From Tetrahymena elliotti 4EA (Eukaryota; Ciliophora; Oligohymenophorea; Hymenostomatida; Tetrahymenidae), in the NCBI GenBank assembly GCA_000231825.2, contig JH720333.1, positions 508,802-572,801 on the forward strand: a stretch of DNA of 64,000 nucleotides, in the 5' to 3' direction. Under the pieces are notes generated by a model that was given only the letters and a program-made list of their open reading frames with translations, was not told the origin of the DNA and searched no databases. The translations under genes were made by a program, and so were the position numbers. Every line of letters begins with the position of its first letter. The first letter of the stretch is position 1. Positions 1-10,878 of the stretch are shown in pieces.

Positions 1-86
1 TCACATGAGCTACAACCTAAAGGACACTTTAATAAAAATAAATTAACTATTAAAATGAAATTTATTAATTTTTTAAAACAAACCAT
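1..86 (-). CDS. Cysteine-rich (furin-like repeat) membrane protein, left copy, N-terminus only
   Basis: Only the first 28 or so codons lie in the window; the gene continues past the left edge. The start is the ATG at 84-86 on the minus strand. The residues form a hydrophobic signal peptide (MVCFKKLINFILIVNLFLL) leading into the first cysteines (CPLGCSSC). The translation is identical to the N-terminus of the complete gene ending at 6878, so this is its tandem paralogue with an offset of 6,792 bp. By analogy it encodes a secreted or surface-exposed cysteine-rich ectodomain followed by membrane segments, but that part cannot be seen here. Confidence 0.75.
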   Translation of the reverse strand, partial: MVCFKKLINFILIVNLFLLKCPLGCSSC

Positions 87-107
87 TAAAAAAGCGTACA
101 AATTTAT

Positions 108-1159
108 TCATAAAAAAAAATAATATTTTTTAAATTTTGATAGCTTAAAAACATTAGAAGGAGGTTATCTGCTGTTTTTTGTTATGAAAAAAAGGGAGGG
201 GGATGAGGGGATTATTAAAAAAAATTTAGGTAATGTGCTAAAAATTTATGAAAGCCACTTCCTCCCTTCAAATTTTTTATTTTAACATTTTTTATGAAAG
301 AAATTTACTAAATTAAATTAACAAATTATAAATTTTATAATATTAAGAAATACCTTAAGCACTACAATTTAGAGCTATTCCAGATAATTAGCATTTGCTC
401 CAGGAGAGTATGAAATTGTAGAAATTATTTAGTTTATATTATTATAAACATAGGAGTTGGAAAAATAATCGCACAATCCTGATGTAGCAAGATAATAAGA
501 TTTAATTAATGAAAATGATTCAGTAGGTAAATTATTAACAGACACAGAGGGAACCAAAACTGGGCAATTGATTTCGGGTTTTTGAACCCACTAAACAGGG
601 AAAATAAAGATTCTTTAAGCATAGTAAGGAGAACTATTTATGAATAAGTTAAAAATTGTAAATTGTAAGCTTAAGTTGTAATTCATAAGAAAAGTAGAAA
701 AAAATAATTGGTTTTAGTATTAATCTATCATAAATTGTTTGTTAAATTTGCTACAATCGTTTTGTAATTAATAAATGAATTGAATTAAATTCATTTACCT
801 ATCAAAATTAAAAGTTATAGGTTGAGTATAATCACATGAATCTCCTCCTGTTCCATAATAATCCTTATCTTCAGTAATTTTTTTTATATTTTCACAACCA
901 TTTGGGAACTTCAAATTTTTATCATATTGATCCAATGATGGAATTGAGTAAACTCCTAAAGCACATATGTATTCTGTTGAATATTAATTTTTAATAAGTT
1001 TTATATACTACATTTGAAATATAAAACTTCATTACTAGATGAATCATAATTTCCTGCTTATGCAGCATTAACACAATCGTATCCAACAACTACAGGTATT
1101 ACTTACAACAGAAGAGAAAATTCAAAAATAATTTTAAATAGGAGTCTTTGAAATTTCAT
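108..1159 (-). CDS. Small putative secreted protein, left copy (3' end uncertain)
   Basis: Three-exon model. The start ATG is at 1157-1159. Introns are 974-1011 (38 nt, unusually short) and 634-798 (165 nt). The protein begins with a signal-peptide-like stretch (RLLFKIIFEFSLLLQVIPVV) ending near VVGYDC. It then carries scattered cysteines (YICALGVYS, GCENIKK, GTGGDSCDY, INCPVLVPS, SGLCDYF) suggesting a disulfide-bonded extracellular product. I do not recognise the family. Support comes from the second copy at 7143-7824, where exons 2 and 3 stay open in the same frame and the GTGGDSCDYT and SSPYYAQ segments are retained. Past about position 370 composition changes and all frames stay open, so the TGA at 108-110 is only the formal end; the true end may be nearer 370. 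It sits just upstream, on the same strand, of the cysteine-rich membrane gene. Confidence 0.55.
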
Positions 1160-3860
1160 TTTTGTATATTTATATTTATTTTACATATATTATTGTTCAC
1201 AAAAAATATTAATTATACCTAAAATTTTTTTTTACAACAACCTTTAAGAAAAAAACCAGAAAAATCACACAGCTTAAGTTTTTGTGACTTAAAAATTGGC
1301 AAACAATAAATTTTGGTTTGCTAACTAAATTTTATTTTGATAACAATTGTGAAAAACAAGTGGATGGTCTTTATTCTTGATTTTTAAGATTAACAAGAAT
1401 AAGTGTTTAGTATTTTTCTTAGAGATTTTTTTACATTATAAAAACATAGAGCCATTTATTATATTTTAAAAAATTCTAATAAATGTCCAAAAAATTTCTA
1501 AAATGCTATTTATAATTGGTCTAATTAATCATAAATAACTCAAGGCAGAATTAATTATATTATTAAATCTTAGGAGCATGATAAAATTATGTTTTTCATC
1601 ACATTCTTATTGCTTTGGAACTCGCTAACTGTATAAAATTGTTATTTTAATCAGATTTTATTAGAAATAATTTACATTTCTACTATTTGCTTGCATTCTT
1701 TACTATTTTTGAAAAAAGTTAGGACATTTACCTCAAAAGGTGTTAAATTAATTATTAAAATATATGCTTTATAAAATATAATAGTATACTTTAACTAAAT
1801 AAATCAAATATTAGTGATACATAATTTACATTACTTCTTTTTACTACACTAATAGCTTTTAGCTTGTTAGTTACCAACCTTAAGGTACACTTGCATTAAA
1901 ATGAATTTTTATTAGATAATCTATTATGTATGGTATTATTTAATACTTTTAAAAGCCGAAACAGCTGAAAGCGAATAGTAATTAAAAGTCATTGAGCTAA
2001 TTTGTAGTCAAAAAATTAACTTTTGTGGTTTTTCTTATTTATCAAGTATTTTAATGAATATAATTTAAATTAAGTAATAATCATTAAAGTTTTCAATAAA
2101 TTTGTTTAAAGAATTGCCATAAGAATATTAATTTTGAAAGATAGATATTTTTTAATCTATTTTGGTAATTGTAAGTTAAGAGTTATTAAACAAACCCAAT
2201 ATATTGATTGAATTTGTTAAAAGAAATGTTAATTTAATACTAGCTTCTTTCACATCTGTAACATAAAAAAAATTAATAAATAAAAAAATTAATCATAAAA
2301 ATCCATTTTAAACATTGAAAACTCTAAAAATAAATCTTAGATTCATCTTGAAAGATAAATTCATATTGATTAGTATTTACAAAGTAAAAAATAAACTATT
2401 CTTTTGTTTGGCTTGAGTCTTTTTATTAAATTAATTAAATAATTACCATAAATAATTTAATTTATACAGATTATAAATACTAAAAAATATAAACTGTAAG
2501 TAAAATTAGTTTTAAGAACAACAAAAAGTTTAATTGAAAAAAAAGAAAGTATGATTTGACACACAATAAAGTGTAACCAAATTCAGAAAGGATGAATACA
2601 ATAATTTAAAAACAAAAATTTTAATATTTAATTAGTGAAATACATTCTAAAATTTATAACGCTTAATCAAATAATTTAATATTCAGTGAATTTAAAGAAG
2701 TCTTTTTAAATTAATTTTTAATTTACTAAATAATATGATGTGTTTTTTATCAAATTTCCTTTTTTCCTTCATTTTTATTTTTAAAATTTAAACAAACTTT
2801 TGCTAAGTTCTTTAAAATAGACTTTTATAATTACCGAGCTTTTAGCAAAATATTTAAATTAATTTATCCTAACTAATCACTTTTTTAATTTTTTAACTAT
2901 CATTTACTCGTATAAATGTATTTTGTAATCAAAGTTAAATTATTGCATAAAGATAGAAAATACTTTATCTATTTACAGTTTTTATACTTTACTAGGCATC
3001 ATCATTAAATTCCTCAAACCCTCTTATTTTAAAGATTTTTAAGAAAATAGGATTACCTATTTATTAAAGAGAATGTTGATATGTGTGAAAAGATGCCTTT
3101 AATCTGCATTTCCTTAGTATTTGCTTCTCTTTTACTGTTTTTACTTGCCACTGTTATTAATACTATCATGCCTTTTCATTAATTATAAATATATATTTTA
3201 TACATAAATATTAGTTCTAAGAAGTAATAAAAGTATAGTTTTAGAGTTATTTTTTAACAAATTACCAAACACCTAATATAATAGAGTTTCACTTAATTAT
3301 TTTATTCTTAATATCCTTCAAAATTTTAATTTTATTTCTAGATTTTATTTTAAATGATGCTCTCTTTTACATTAATTCATAAAATATTTATGATTAATTT
3401 TGCATTTCTCTAAGTTATCTTTTTATTATTTTTTGAGTGTAATTACAAAAATTAAAATCAATCATATGAAAAAAATGGAAAAGTGAGGTTGGGCTGATTT
3501 TTTTCAAGATTTTTTTGAAATTATATTTTCTTAACCAAACCTTTTTAACTACTTTAATCATTTTACCTCATATTTTAAATCCAGATTAAAACAATAATTT
3601 GAAAATATGGATATAGATAAAGATGTATTTTACATCATATCTGATCCCATAAGGTGTACAAGTTTTTAGGTGAACTTAAAAAACTCTTACAAATTTACTT
3701 AAATACATTCCAATTAGAACAGAAATCAGTCTGTTCTTACATTCAATTAGAAGGTTTGCTAAAAAATAAAAAAGTTTGCTTAAAAGTTAAACATTTGAAT
3801 GAGCAGTTTGTTTTATGCTATTTATGATTTTTTAAGAATTTTATTAGCAATATTTCACTA
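1160..3860. other. Spacer, left half of tandem duplication
   Basis: No convincing gene on either strand. Bases from about 1,160 to 3,466 match 7,825 to about 9,830 at perhaps 80% identity with many small indels, so this is duplicated spacer. A small plus-strand reading with a hydrophobic start (ATG at 3081) is not preserved in the second copy. From 3,467 to 3,860 the sequence is unique and contains a short hairpin at 3716-3737 (agaacaga / tctgttct with a 6-nt loop). Confidence 0.5.
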
Positions 3861-4244
3861 TAAATTATTTAAACTACATCACCCCTTAATTTATTTAAAA
3901 GACACCTCTCTCTATTTTATTTAAACAGCACTTTCCATAAACCATTTTAATGACACCAACCTTTTTTTCACTAAAACGACACATAATTTTATAAACTACT
4001 CTATACTTAATTTTTTTAAAACAACCTATTACTAATTCATTTTAATGATGCTCACTAACAATTTCAATATTAACAAAATTTTCTATATAGAACACTTATT
4101 TAGGTGTCTTTTAGATGAATTAGTGTTATGGAGTTTTTTCGATGTTTTAATGTGTTGTTAAATGATTTTATGGGAAGTGTAGTTTAAATAAAATAGAGAG
4201 AGGTATTTTTAAAAATTAAGGGGTGTTGCAATTTAAATAATTTA
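3861..4244. mobile_element. MITE-like inverted-repeat element
   Basis: A 384-bp element with imperfect terminal inverted repeats about 95 bp long. The left end reads taaattatttaaactacat then caccccttaattt and acctctctctattttattt. The reverse complement of the right end reads taaattatttaaattgcaa then caccccttaattttt and acctctctctattttattt. Both outer ends carry TA, consistent with a TA target-site duplication as in Tc1/mariner-type elements. There is no transposase frame inside, so it is non-autonomous. The right end lies within the 3' part of the cysteine-rich membrane gene. Confidence 0.75.
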
Positions 4245-6878
4245 GTCTTGACATAAAAAATCCAATTAAATATATTTTTTAATAGTTAGTTGAAAATTTT
4301 TAATGAAAAATTATTTTGTGGATGCAATTTTAAAATATTTGTTGTGAATAAATAAATAATAAAATCATAAATTTAATTATGAAGTGTATGTGGTTGTTTT
4401 TTTTATCTTAAAGAGTATTTGACAAATTTTTTTCTCTTCAACATTAACTCATCAAATAAATTAGATATCTGCATCTCCTTTTAGTATCTATTAAGAACAA
4501 AGTATGTATCTTTTTTTATTGAAGAGTCTACTTTTTTGTTAAAAACAATTTTATTTAGTTTAGAGGATTCTTTTTATACAAGTTACTATTTTTTTTTATT
4601 TTTAAGATATTCTTTTATCATAATTACCAACTAAATTAACATTATTACTGGTGGAAGAAACATAATCATAAATAATATCACTATAAATGATATGATTCCT
4701 ACATCTAAAACTAATTCTTAATTTTTTATGTATGGTTATTATGAATATATATTTATCAATAGAAAAACTACATATAGCAGTAGCCATAAAACAGAATTTG
4801 CTATAAACAAAAGGTTGTTAAGTTTAGTTCTAAAAGTTCTTAGGTTAATTGTTATTGCAGCCAAGCTAAATTATATAGAGATTGAGAGTGATACAGCTGC
4901 TTGCCAAATCTCATTAAATTATAAAAAAATTGTTGGTAAAAGTATGGCTTCAAATACAAGACTAATCAATAAATAATGCATTCTACTTTTAGATTCAACT
5001 ATTATATCATCAAGGATCTTTTTTTTCGTTATTTATTTAAAATCATTTTCATCTTATCTAATAAATTAATAGTTAATAAATATTTTTAAAGTTTAAAAGA
5101 CACAAACAGCTGATATAAATTCAATTATGAGGAAACTTATTTTAAGGTATTTACTTTAAATATCTAAATTATGAATAAATTCTTTGATTTATTAGTTTAT
5201 TGCAATTATAAAAACCATCAAGCATAATTAACTGTATTGAATAATTAATCCTAGAAAGATTTTATCATAGAGAGAATTTGAAAAAGAAACCAGTTTGATA
5301 TATTTTTTTATCTTTGAAATTGAAAAGAAAAGTAAGAACAAGAAAGAATTTATGAATAATATTAAAGCATACTATCCACTTGTCTGCAAGATATCGTAAG
5401 AAATATTTACTTCATAGAATCTCAAATTCTAGTATTAAGTTATATTTAAGTTAATCAAATTCTCAAAAGCATTCAAAAATTTAAATTACTAAGTAGGGTA
5501 TTACTCTATTGTTAAAATAATTTTTAAAATTATTCAGCTAATATTTTATTTAATTAGGAGAAAAAGGCTTAATGCAAAAAAAATATTTTTAATTTGAGAA
5601 AATTTATTATTTCTGTGTAAAATTGAAGTTTTTATTTAAAAAAAAATTACTTTATAAGGCAAGTAAGATATCATATAAATACTTGGGAAATATAACATCT
5701 ACCAATAAAAAGAAACTGAGCTTTTATGATGCTATACCAGTCATAAGAAATCCAAATGTTGAAGTTGAGATCATATTATTAATAAAACTTAAGCATAATG
5801 AACTAATTTAAGCGCTTTAAGAGCCGTCTCCAACAACAGAAATAATTTGATTGATAGATTCTTTACTTAAGGTAGAATTATAGTTAAAATAGGTTTCTAT
5901 GCATTTCTAATTAAATAATTATTTTGTTTCATAACATGATAAGCATTAATTCTAGCTTATTCCAAAGCAAGTCTTACACCCTTAATAGCAAGGATTACAA
6001 TTTCTTCCTTTTATGAAAAATCCATCATTAGTATCACAATCACTACATGATTAATTTGAAAACAAATAAGTTTACATGGGACATTATAAACAGTTAGTTG
6101 CTAAGGGTCCATAACAACTCAAACAGCTGAAATGACAATCAAAACAAAAACTCCCTTCTATATACTTTCCATCTTCTTAACAAGATGTACAAGAATTATC
6201 TTTATATAAATATGTTCCAACTGGGCATGATTTACAGTTATTTGGTAAAGAACCACTGCAAGTTAAGCAATTTTAGTGACAATCTAAGCAATTTGTGCCA
6301 TCTATATATATTTTCTGATCTGTACAAGCTATGCACTAATTTCCATGATATAGATAAGTTGCGGAATCAGAACCGTTTGGACATATTATACAGTTATTCG
6401 GTTAAGAACCGTTACAAGTTAAACAGCTTGGATGACAATCCATACAATTCTTATTATCAATATATAATTTATCACTAGTACAAGTAATACATTAATTGCC
6501 TTGATACAAATATCTATCTGATGCACAAGATTTACAATTATTATAATTTATACCATTGCAGGTTTGACATGTATTATGACAATCCAAGCATTTTTCATTG
6601 TTGCTAATAAAAACTCCATTTTATAAACAGCTTTAACATGTGTTATCTTTATACAAGTATTTTGGATTGTTGCAAGTCAAACAATATATACTACTATTCA
6701 TGCAAGTTTAGCAATTTGAATCGCATTATAAGCAAGTAATTCCAGATTAAAAATATCCATCAATACAACTATTACATTTAATTAAATCACTATCACATGA
6801 GCTACAACCTAAAGGACACTTTAATAAAAATAAATTAACTATTAAAATGAAATTTATTAATTTTTTAAAACAAACCAT
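4064..6878 (-). CDS. Furin-like cysteine-rich, multi-pass membrane protein (complete copy)
   Basis: Two-exon model: ATG at 6876-6878, intron 5506-5650 (145 nt, phase 1), TGA at 4064-4066, 889 aa. Residues 1 to about 25 form a signal peptide. Residues 25 to about 330 hold repeated modules of the type CxxC...GNQCIxCTSD...CMDCHPSCLTC..., the pattern of ciliate furin-like or growth-factor-receptor-like cysteine repeats. The rest is hydrophobic with many membrane segments (QTSGQYALILFINSFLFLL, LGLIIQYSQLCLMVFIIAI, EIWQAAVSLSISIQFSLAAI, LFIANSVLWLLLYVVFLLI), then a lysine-rich cytosolic tail. This is the layout of the large family of Tetrahymena cysteine-rich surface proteins, whose function is not established. 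The last 59 codons are MITE sequence, so the original stop has probably been lost or displaced; alternatively an unseen 3' intron removes it. Confidence 0.7.
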
Positions 6879-9830
6879 TAAAAAAGCTTAAATTTATTCA
6901 CCCAAAATTAATTTTTTTAAATTTTGATTGTTTTCAAATAAAAATTAGAGAGAACGTTAGAATTGATTTCTTTGAGCCACACAAAACTTGTGCAGTATTA
7001 TAAGAATCACTTGATATTTAATGATAAATTATACATGTTTCTATAAATCTATATCTATGCTTATATGCAGTGAAAAAATTTTGAATAAAAGCTTTTTTTG
7101 AAAATAATTAAATTTTGAGATTGTTTGTAAGAGTGATGATATTCATTAATTTAAAACTGAAAAATTCATCATTTCATTATTAAAAAAAAAAGGAGTTGGC
7201 GTAATAATCATAAAAACCTGAAATGCAGCCAGATTTAAATAATTAGAATGATTTTGTTGGTAGGTTATTAACAGATACAGAGGAAGACAAAACTGGGCAA
7301 TTGGTTTCTGAATTTTTAGACCATTAAACTGGAAAAACTAATATTTTTTAAGCATAATAAGGAGAGCTATTTATGAATAAGTTAAAAAATATAAATAGTA
7401 AGCTAAAGTTGTAATTCATAAGAAAAGGAGAAAATTTGGTTTTAGCATTAATCTATCATAAATTATTTTTTAAAACTGCTTCTATAAAATATTAATTTAC
7501 CTATCAAAATTAAAAACTATAGGTTAGGTGTAATCACATGAATCTCCTCCTGTTCCATAATAAATATCACTTTATAGCTAAATTTGTTTTATACTTTGAC
7601 AACCACTTGGGAACTTCAAACTTTTATCATATTAATCTAATGATGGAACTGAATAAAATGCTAGAGCACATATGTATTCTGTTAAATATTAATTTTTAAT
7701 AAATTTTCTGTACTATAGTATTAGCGCAAATATATCCTTTAACTAAAGGCATTATTAAAAATACAAGAGAAAATTCAAAAATAATTTAAATTTTGATTTT
7801 AAATAGGGCTCTTTTTAATTTCATTTTAATTTATTTTTTCTATTTATTTAGCTTTAACTATTGTTCACAAAAAATATTAATTTTAACAAAAGTTATAATT
7901 TACAACAAACTAATAAATAATTGTTAAGAAAAAGTAGAAAATCTAGCGACCTAAGTTTTTTTTGTGACTTAAAAATTTCGCAAACAAAAATAAATTTAGT
8001 TTAGCTTTCTAAATTTTATTTCAATATCAAAAATTGTGAAAAGATCTTCTTTATTCATGATTTTAAAGATCAATAATAGTCTCTTTAATATTTTTCTTAG
8101 ATATTTTTACCTATTATTATTTTGTAAAGGCTATTTATAATATTTCTAAAAATCTAATAAAATATCCAAAATATATAAAAAATACGATTTGAAATAGGTG
8201 TAATTAATCATAAATAATACAAAACAAAATTAATAAAGTTAATAAATCTTAGGAATATGGTAAAATTATGTTTTTCACCAAATTTTACTTTGTTTGAAAA
8301 AAGTAAGGTCAATTACCTCAAAAAATATTAAAGTTATTATTAAAGTTTATATTTTTCAATATAATAGTAAATTTTAAATAAATAAATTAGATATTATGAT
8401 ACATTTAAAAAGGTATTTTATAATAAATTTAAATTTCATATTTTTACTATACGGATTGCTTTTAGCTTATTAGTTACCAACCTTAAAGTGCCGCAGCATT
8501 AAAATGCAAATTTATTAGATTATGTATTATGTATGGTAATTAATACTTTTAAAAGCTCAAACAGCTGAAAACAAAAAGGAATTAATAGTAATTGAGCTAA
8601 TTTGAAGATCACAAAATTAACTTTTTGAGGTTTTATTATTTATCGAAAATTTTAATGAAGTAAGAATAACATACTTTCACAAAAAATTTGTGTAAAAATT
8701 TCTTTGAGGATATTTGAAAGATAGATATTTTTTAAATATATTTTGTTATTTATAAGTTAAGAATTAAAGGAATTCTATTTTAATACTCGTTTTTTTCTAT
8801 CTATATAGTAAAAAAAGAATAGTAAACATCAACTTTATACATTGAAAACTTTAAAAATAAATCTTTGATTTCAAGATAAATTCATACTCATTACTATTTA
8901 TATATTAAAATACAAACAATTCTTTTATTAGGTTTTAATCTTTTTATCAAATGATAACCATAAATAATTCTTTAAAAAAGATTATTTATTCTCACAAACA
9001 TAAATTGTAAATAATATTAGTTTTAAGTACAGCAAAAACTTTAATTGAAAAAAACAAAAAGAGTTTGATTTGACACACAATAAAGTGTATCAAAATTAAA
9101 AAAGGATGAACACAATAATTTAAAGACAAAAACTTTAATATTCTAAAATTTAGAATCCTTAATCAAAAAATTAATATCTTTTTGAAAGGTAAATTTATAT
9201 TTAGTGAATTCAAAGAAATCTTTTTCAATACATTTAAGAAATTATAAGAGGTGTTTTTATCAAATCACCTTATTTCCTTTCATTTTTTTTAAATTTAAAT
9301 AAACTTTAGCAAAGTACTAATAGAGTTTATTTTTTAATGCAATATTTAAATTAATTCACCCTAATTAATCATTTTTTTTATTTTTTAACAATCATTCACT
9401 CTTATAAATGTAAAGAAAAAGATAGAAAATACAATATCTTTTACAGTTTTTATTCTTTTCTAAGCTTCATCTCAAAAATAATCTCTTTCCTAATTAAGCA
9501 CGTCAAACCCTTTTTTATTAAAGATTTAAAAAAAATAAGATGAACTGAACTCAAAGTATTTATTATATAAAATGATTATATGGGTGAATATTTTTCTTTA
9601 ATCTTCATTTCCTTAGTATTTGTTTCTACATAATACAGTAGAAATTTAAATTAATTCATTTATTCGCAATACCCTTCAAAATGTTATTTCTAGATTTTAT
9701 TTTTATGATTTTTTAAATGATACTCTCTTTTACATTCATTCATAAAATATTTATGATTATTTTTGCATTTCTCTAAATTATCTATTTATAATTTTTCAGC
9801 GAAATTACCAAAATTAAAATTAATCATATT
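6793..9830. repeat. Tandem duplication, right copy
   Basis: Right member of the duplicated pair described at 1-3466. The first 95 or so bases are almost identical to bases 1-95, and homology then continues with substitutions and indels until about 9,830, after which the two flanks are unrelated (aatcatatgaaaaa versus aatcatattattta). Confidence 0.8.
7143..7824 (-). pseudogene. Small putative secreted protein, right copy (exon 1 truncated)
   Basis: Paralogue of the gene at 108-1159. Exons 2 and 3 remain open and similar (QYICALAFYSVPSLDQYDK, GTGGDSCDYTQPI, SSPYYAQKILVFPVQW, NCPVLSSSVSVNNLP) with the intron between them preserved, and end in TGA at 7143-7145. Exon 1 retains a signal-peptide-like start from ATG 7822-7824, but about 60 nt of its 3' part, including the original donor site, are missing. 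No remaining donor restores the frame into exon 2: the only obvious one, gtacag, gives an early TGA. It is therefore probably a pseudogene. Confidence 0.6.
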
Positions 9831-10878
9831 ATTTATATAAATCAAATATTTATTTGGATTTATTTGAGCACTTATCTCATTTAAGCAATGTCAGAATTAT
9901 ATCAAATGTATTTATTTACTATCTGCAAAATATCTATTATGAAAAATTAATTTTTAGATAAAAACATTTTGAGATTATTATTGTTTAATCGCATTCTTTT
10001 TAAAAAAACCTCTTCTGACAAGTAAAGAAAAAATATTATAAATAAATCTATATTTTAAACATTTAATTTAATAATTTAGGAATTAATTCTTAAATAATAT
10101 TTCTTTGGAGAAATGATTGATTTGAGGGATTACAAAATTTTTTTAGGAAGTTCTACCCATTAAGTTTTTGTTCTCTAAAATATAAAAATATGACAGAAAA
10201 TTTAAATTTATAATATATATATAAAATGAATATGGTTATCATATTTCATAAAATTTGTTTGATTATTAAACTTTAAAATCTATTTCAAGTTTTTATTACT
10301 GAGTTGATAATAGCTGAAATTTAAATTCTAATAACTAAAAATTATTAAATAAACTAAATGAAAAGGTATATTTTACCTTACAAAAACAAAATATTTAATT
10401 CTGAAACACATATTCAAAAAATAAATCATAATATTTTAATAAATCCAAATAAAATTAAATTTATAAACTGAATGACAAAAATTTTTTCATTTTTAATTTA
10501 GATAAATTAGTTTAATTTACTTTAATTATTAAATGATTTTAATTAAAATTTGGAGAAGGATGACAAAATTTAATTAAATGATTTTAATTAAAATTTGAAG
10601 ATGGATGTGAAAATTTAATTAAATCATTATATTATTTTTGTGGTTTTAATTTTTATAAAGACATTTAAAGATAATTGCAAATAGATCTTATAAAGACTTT
10701 TTAAATATTTTTTTATTTATTTTGTAAAGGAATGAGAAAGAATTTTTAATATTGATAGATATTTTAGTTATATAGATAGATTCAATTAAAAATAAAATCA
10801 ATTAAACTAACAAGCACAAAAGTAATATTGATAAATAAAGCATTAAGTTCCATACTTTACAAGCAAGCAAGAAAATAA
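7825..10878. other. Spacer: duplicated to 9,830, then unique
   Basis: No supported gene. Up to about 9,830 it is the duplicated spacer. Beyond that it is unique AT-rich DNA with a short tandem repeat at about 10,521-10,630. Confidence 0.5.
10521..10630. repeat. Short tandem repeat, ~46-bp unit, 2.3 copies
   Basis: The unit tttaattaaatgattttaat / taaaatttggagaaggatga recurs with small changes (ggagaaggatgac, then gaagatggatgtg) and a third partial copy ends at aaatcattat. Upstream of the gene starting at 10879. Confidence 0.65.

Larger units (their letters stand above)
1..3466. repeat. Tandem duplication, left copy
   Basis: This segment aligns collinearly with 6793-9830. Anchors are the signal-peptide ATG (86 and 6878), the secreted-protein ATG (1159 and 7824), the stretch beginning gttagttaccaacctta near 1,865 and 8,469, and the right limit aatcatat near 3,466 and 9,829. 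The offset shrinks from 6,792 to about 6,360 across the alignment because the right copy has lost DNA by small deletions. Confidence 0.8.

Noticed and set aside
3081..3180. Short hydrophobic plus-strand frame
   Set aside because: Not preserved in the duplicated copy near 9,600, so unlikely to be a gene.
4728..4976. Plus-strand 82-codon ORF
   Set aside because: Antisense shadow of the membrane-spanning part of the cysteine-rich gene on the minus strand, which is in frame over a much longer stretch.
10521..10630. CRISPR-like repeat array
   Set aside because: Only 2.3 contiguous copies with no spacers, AT-rich, in a eukaryotic genome.
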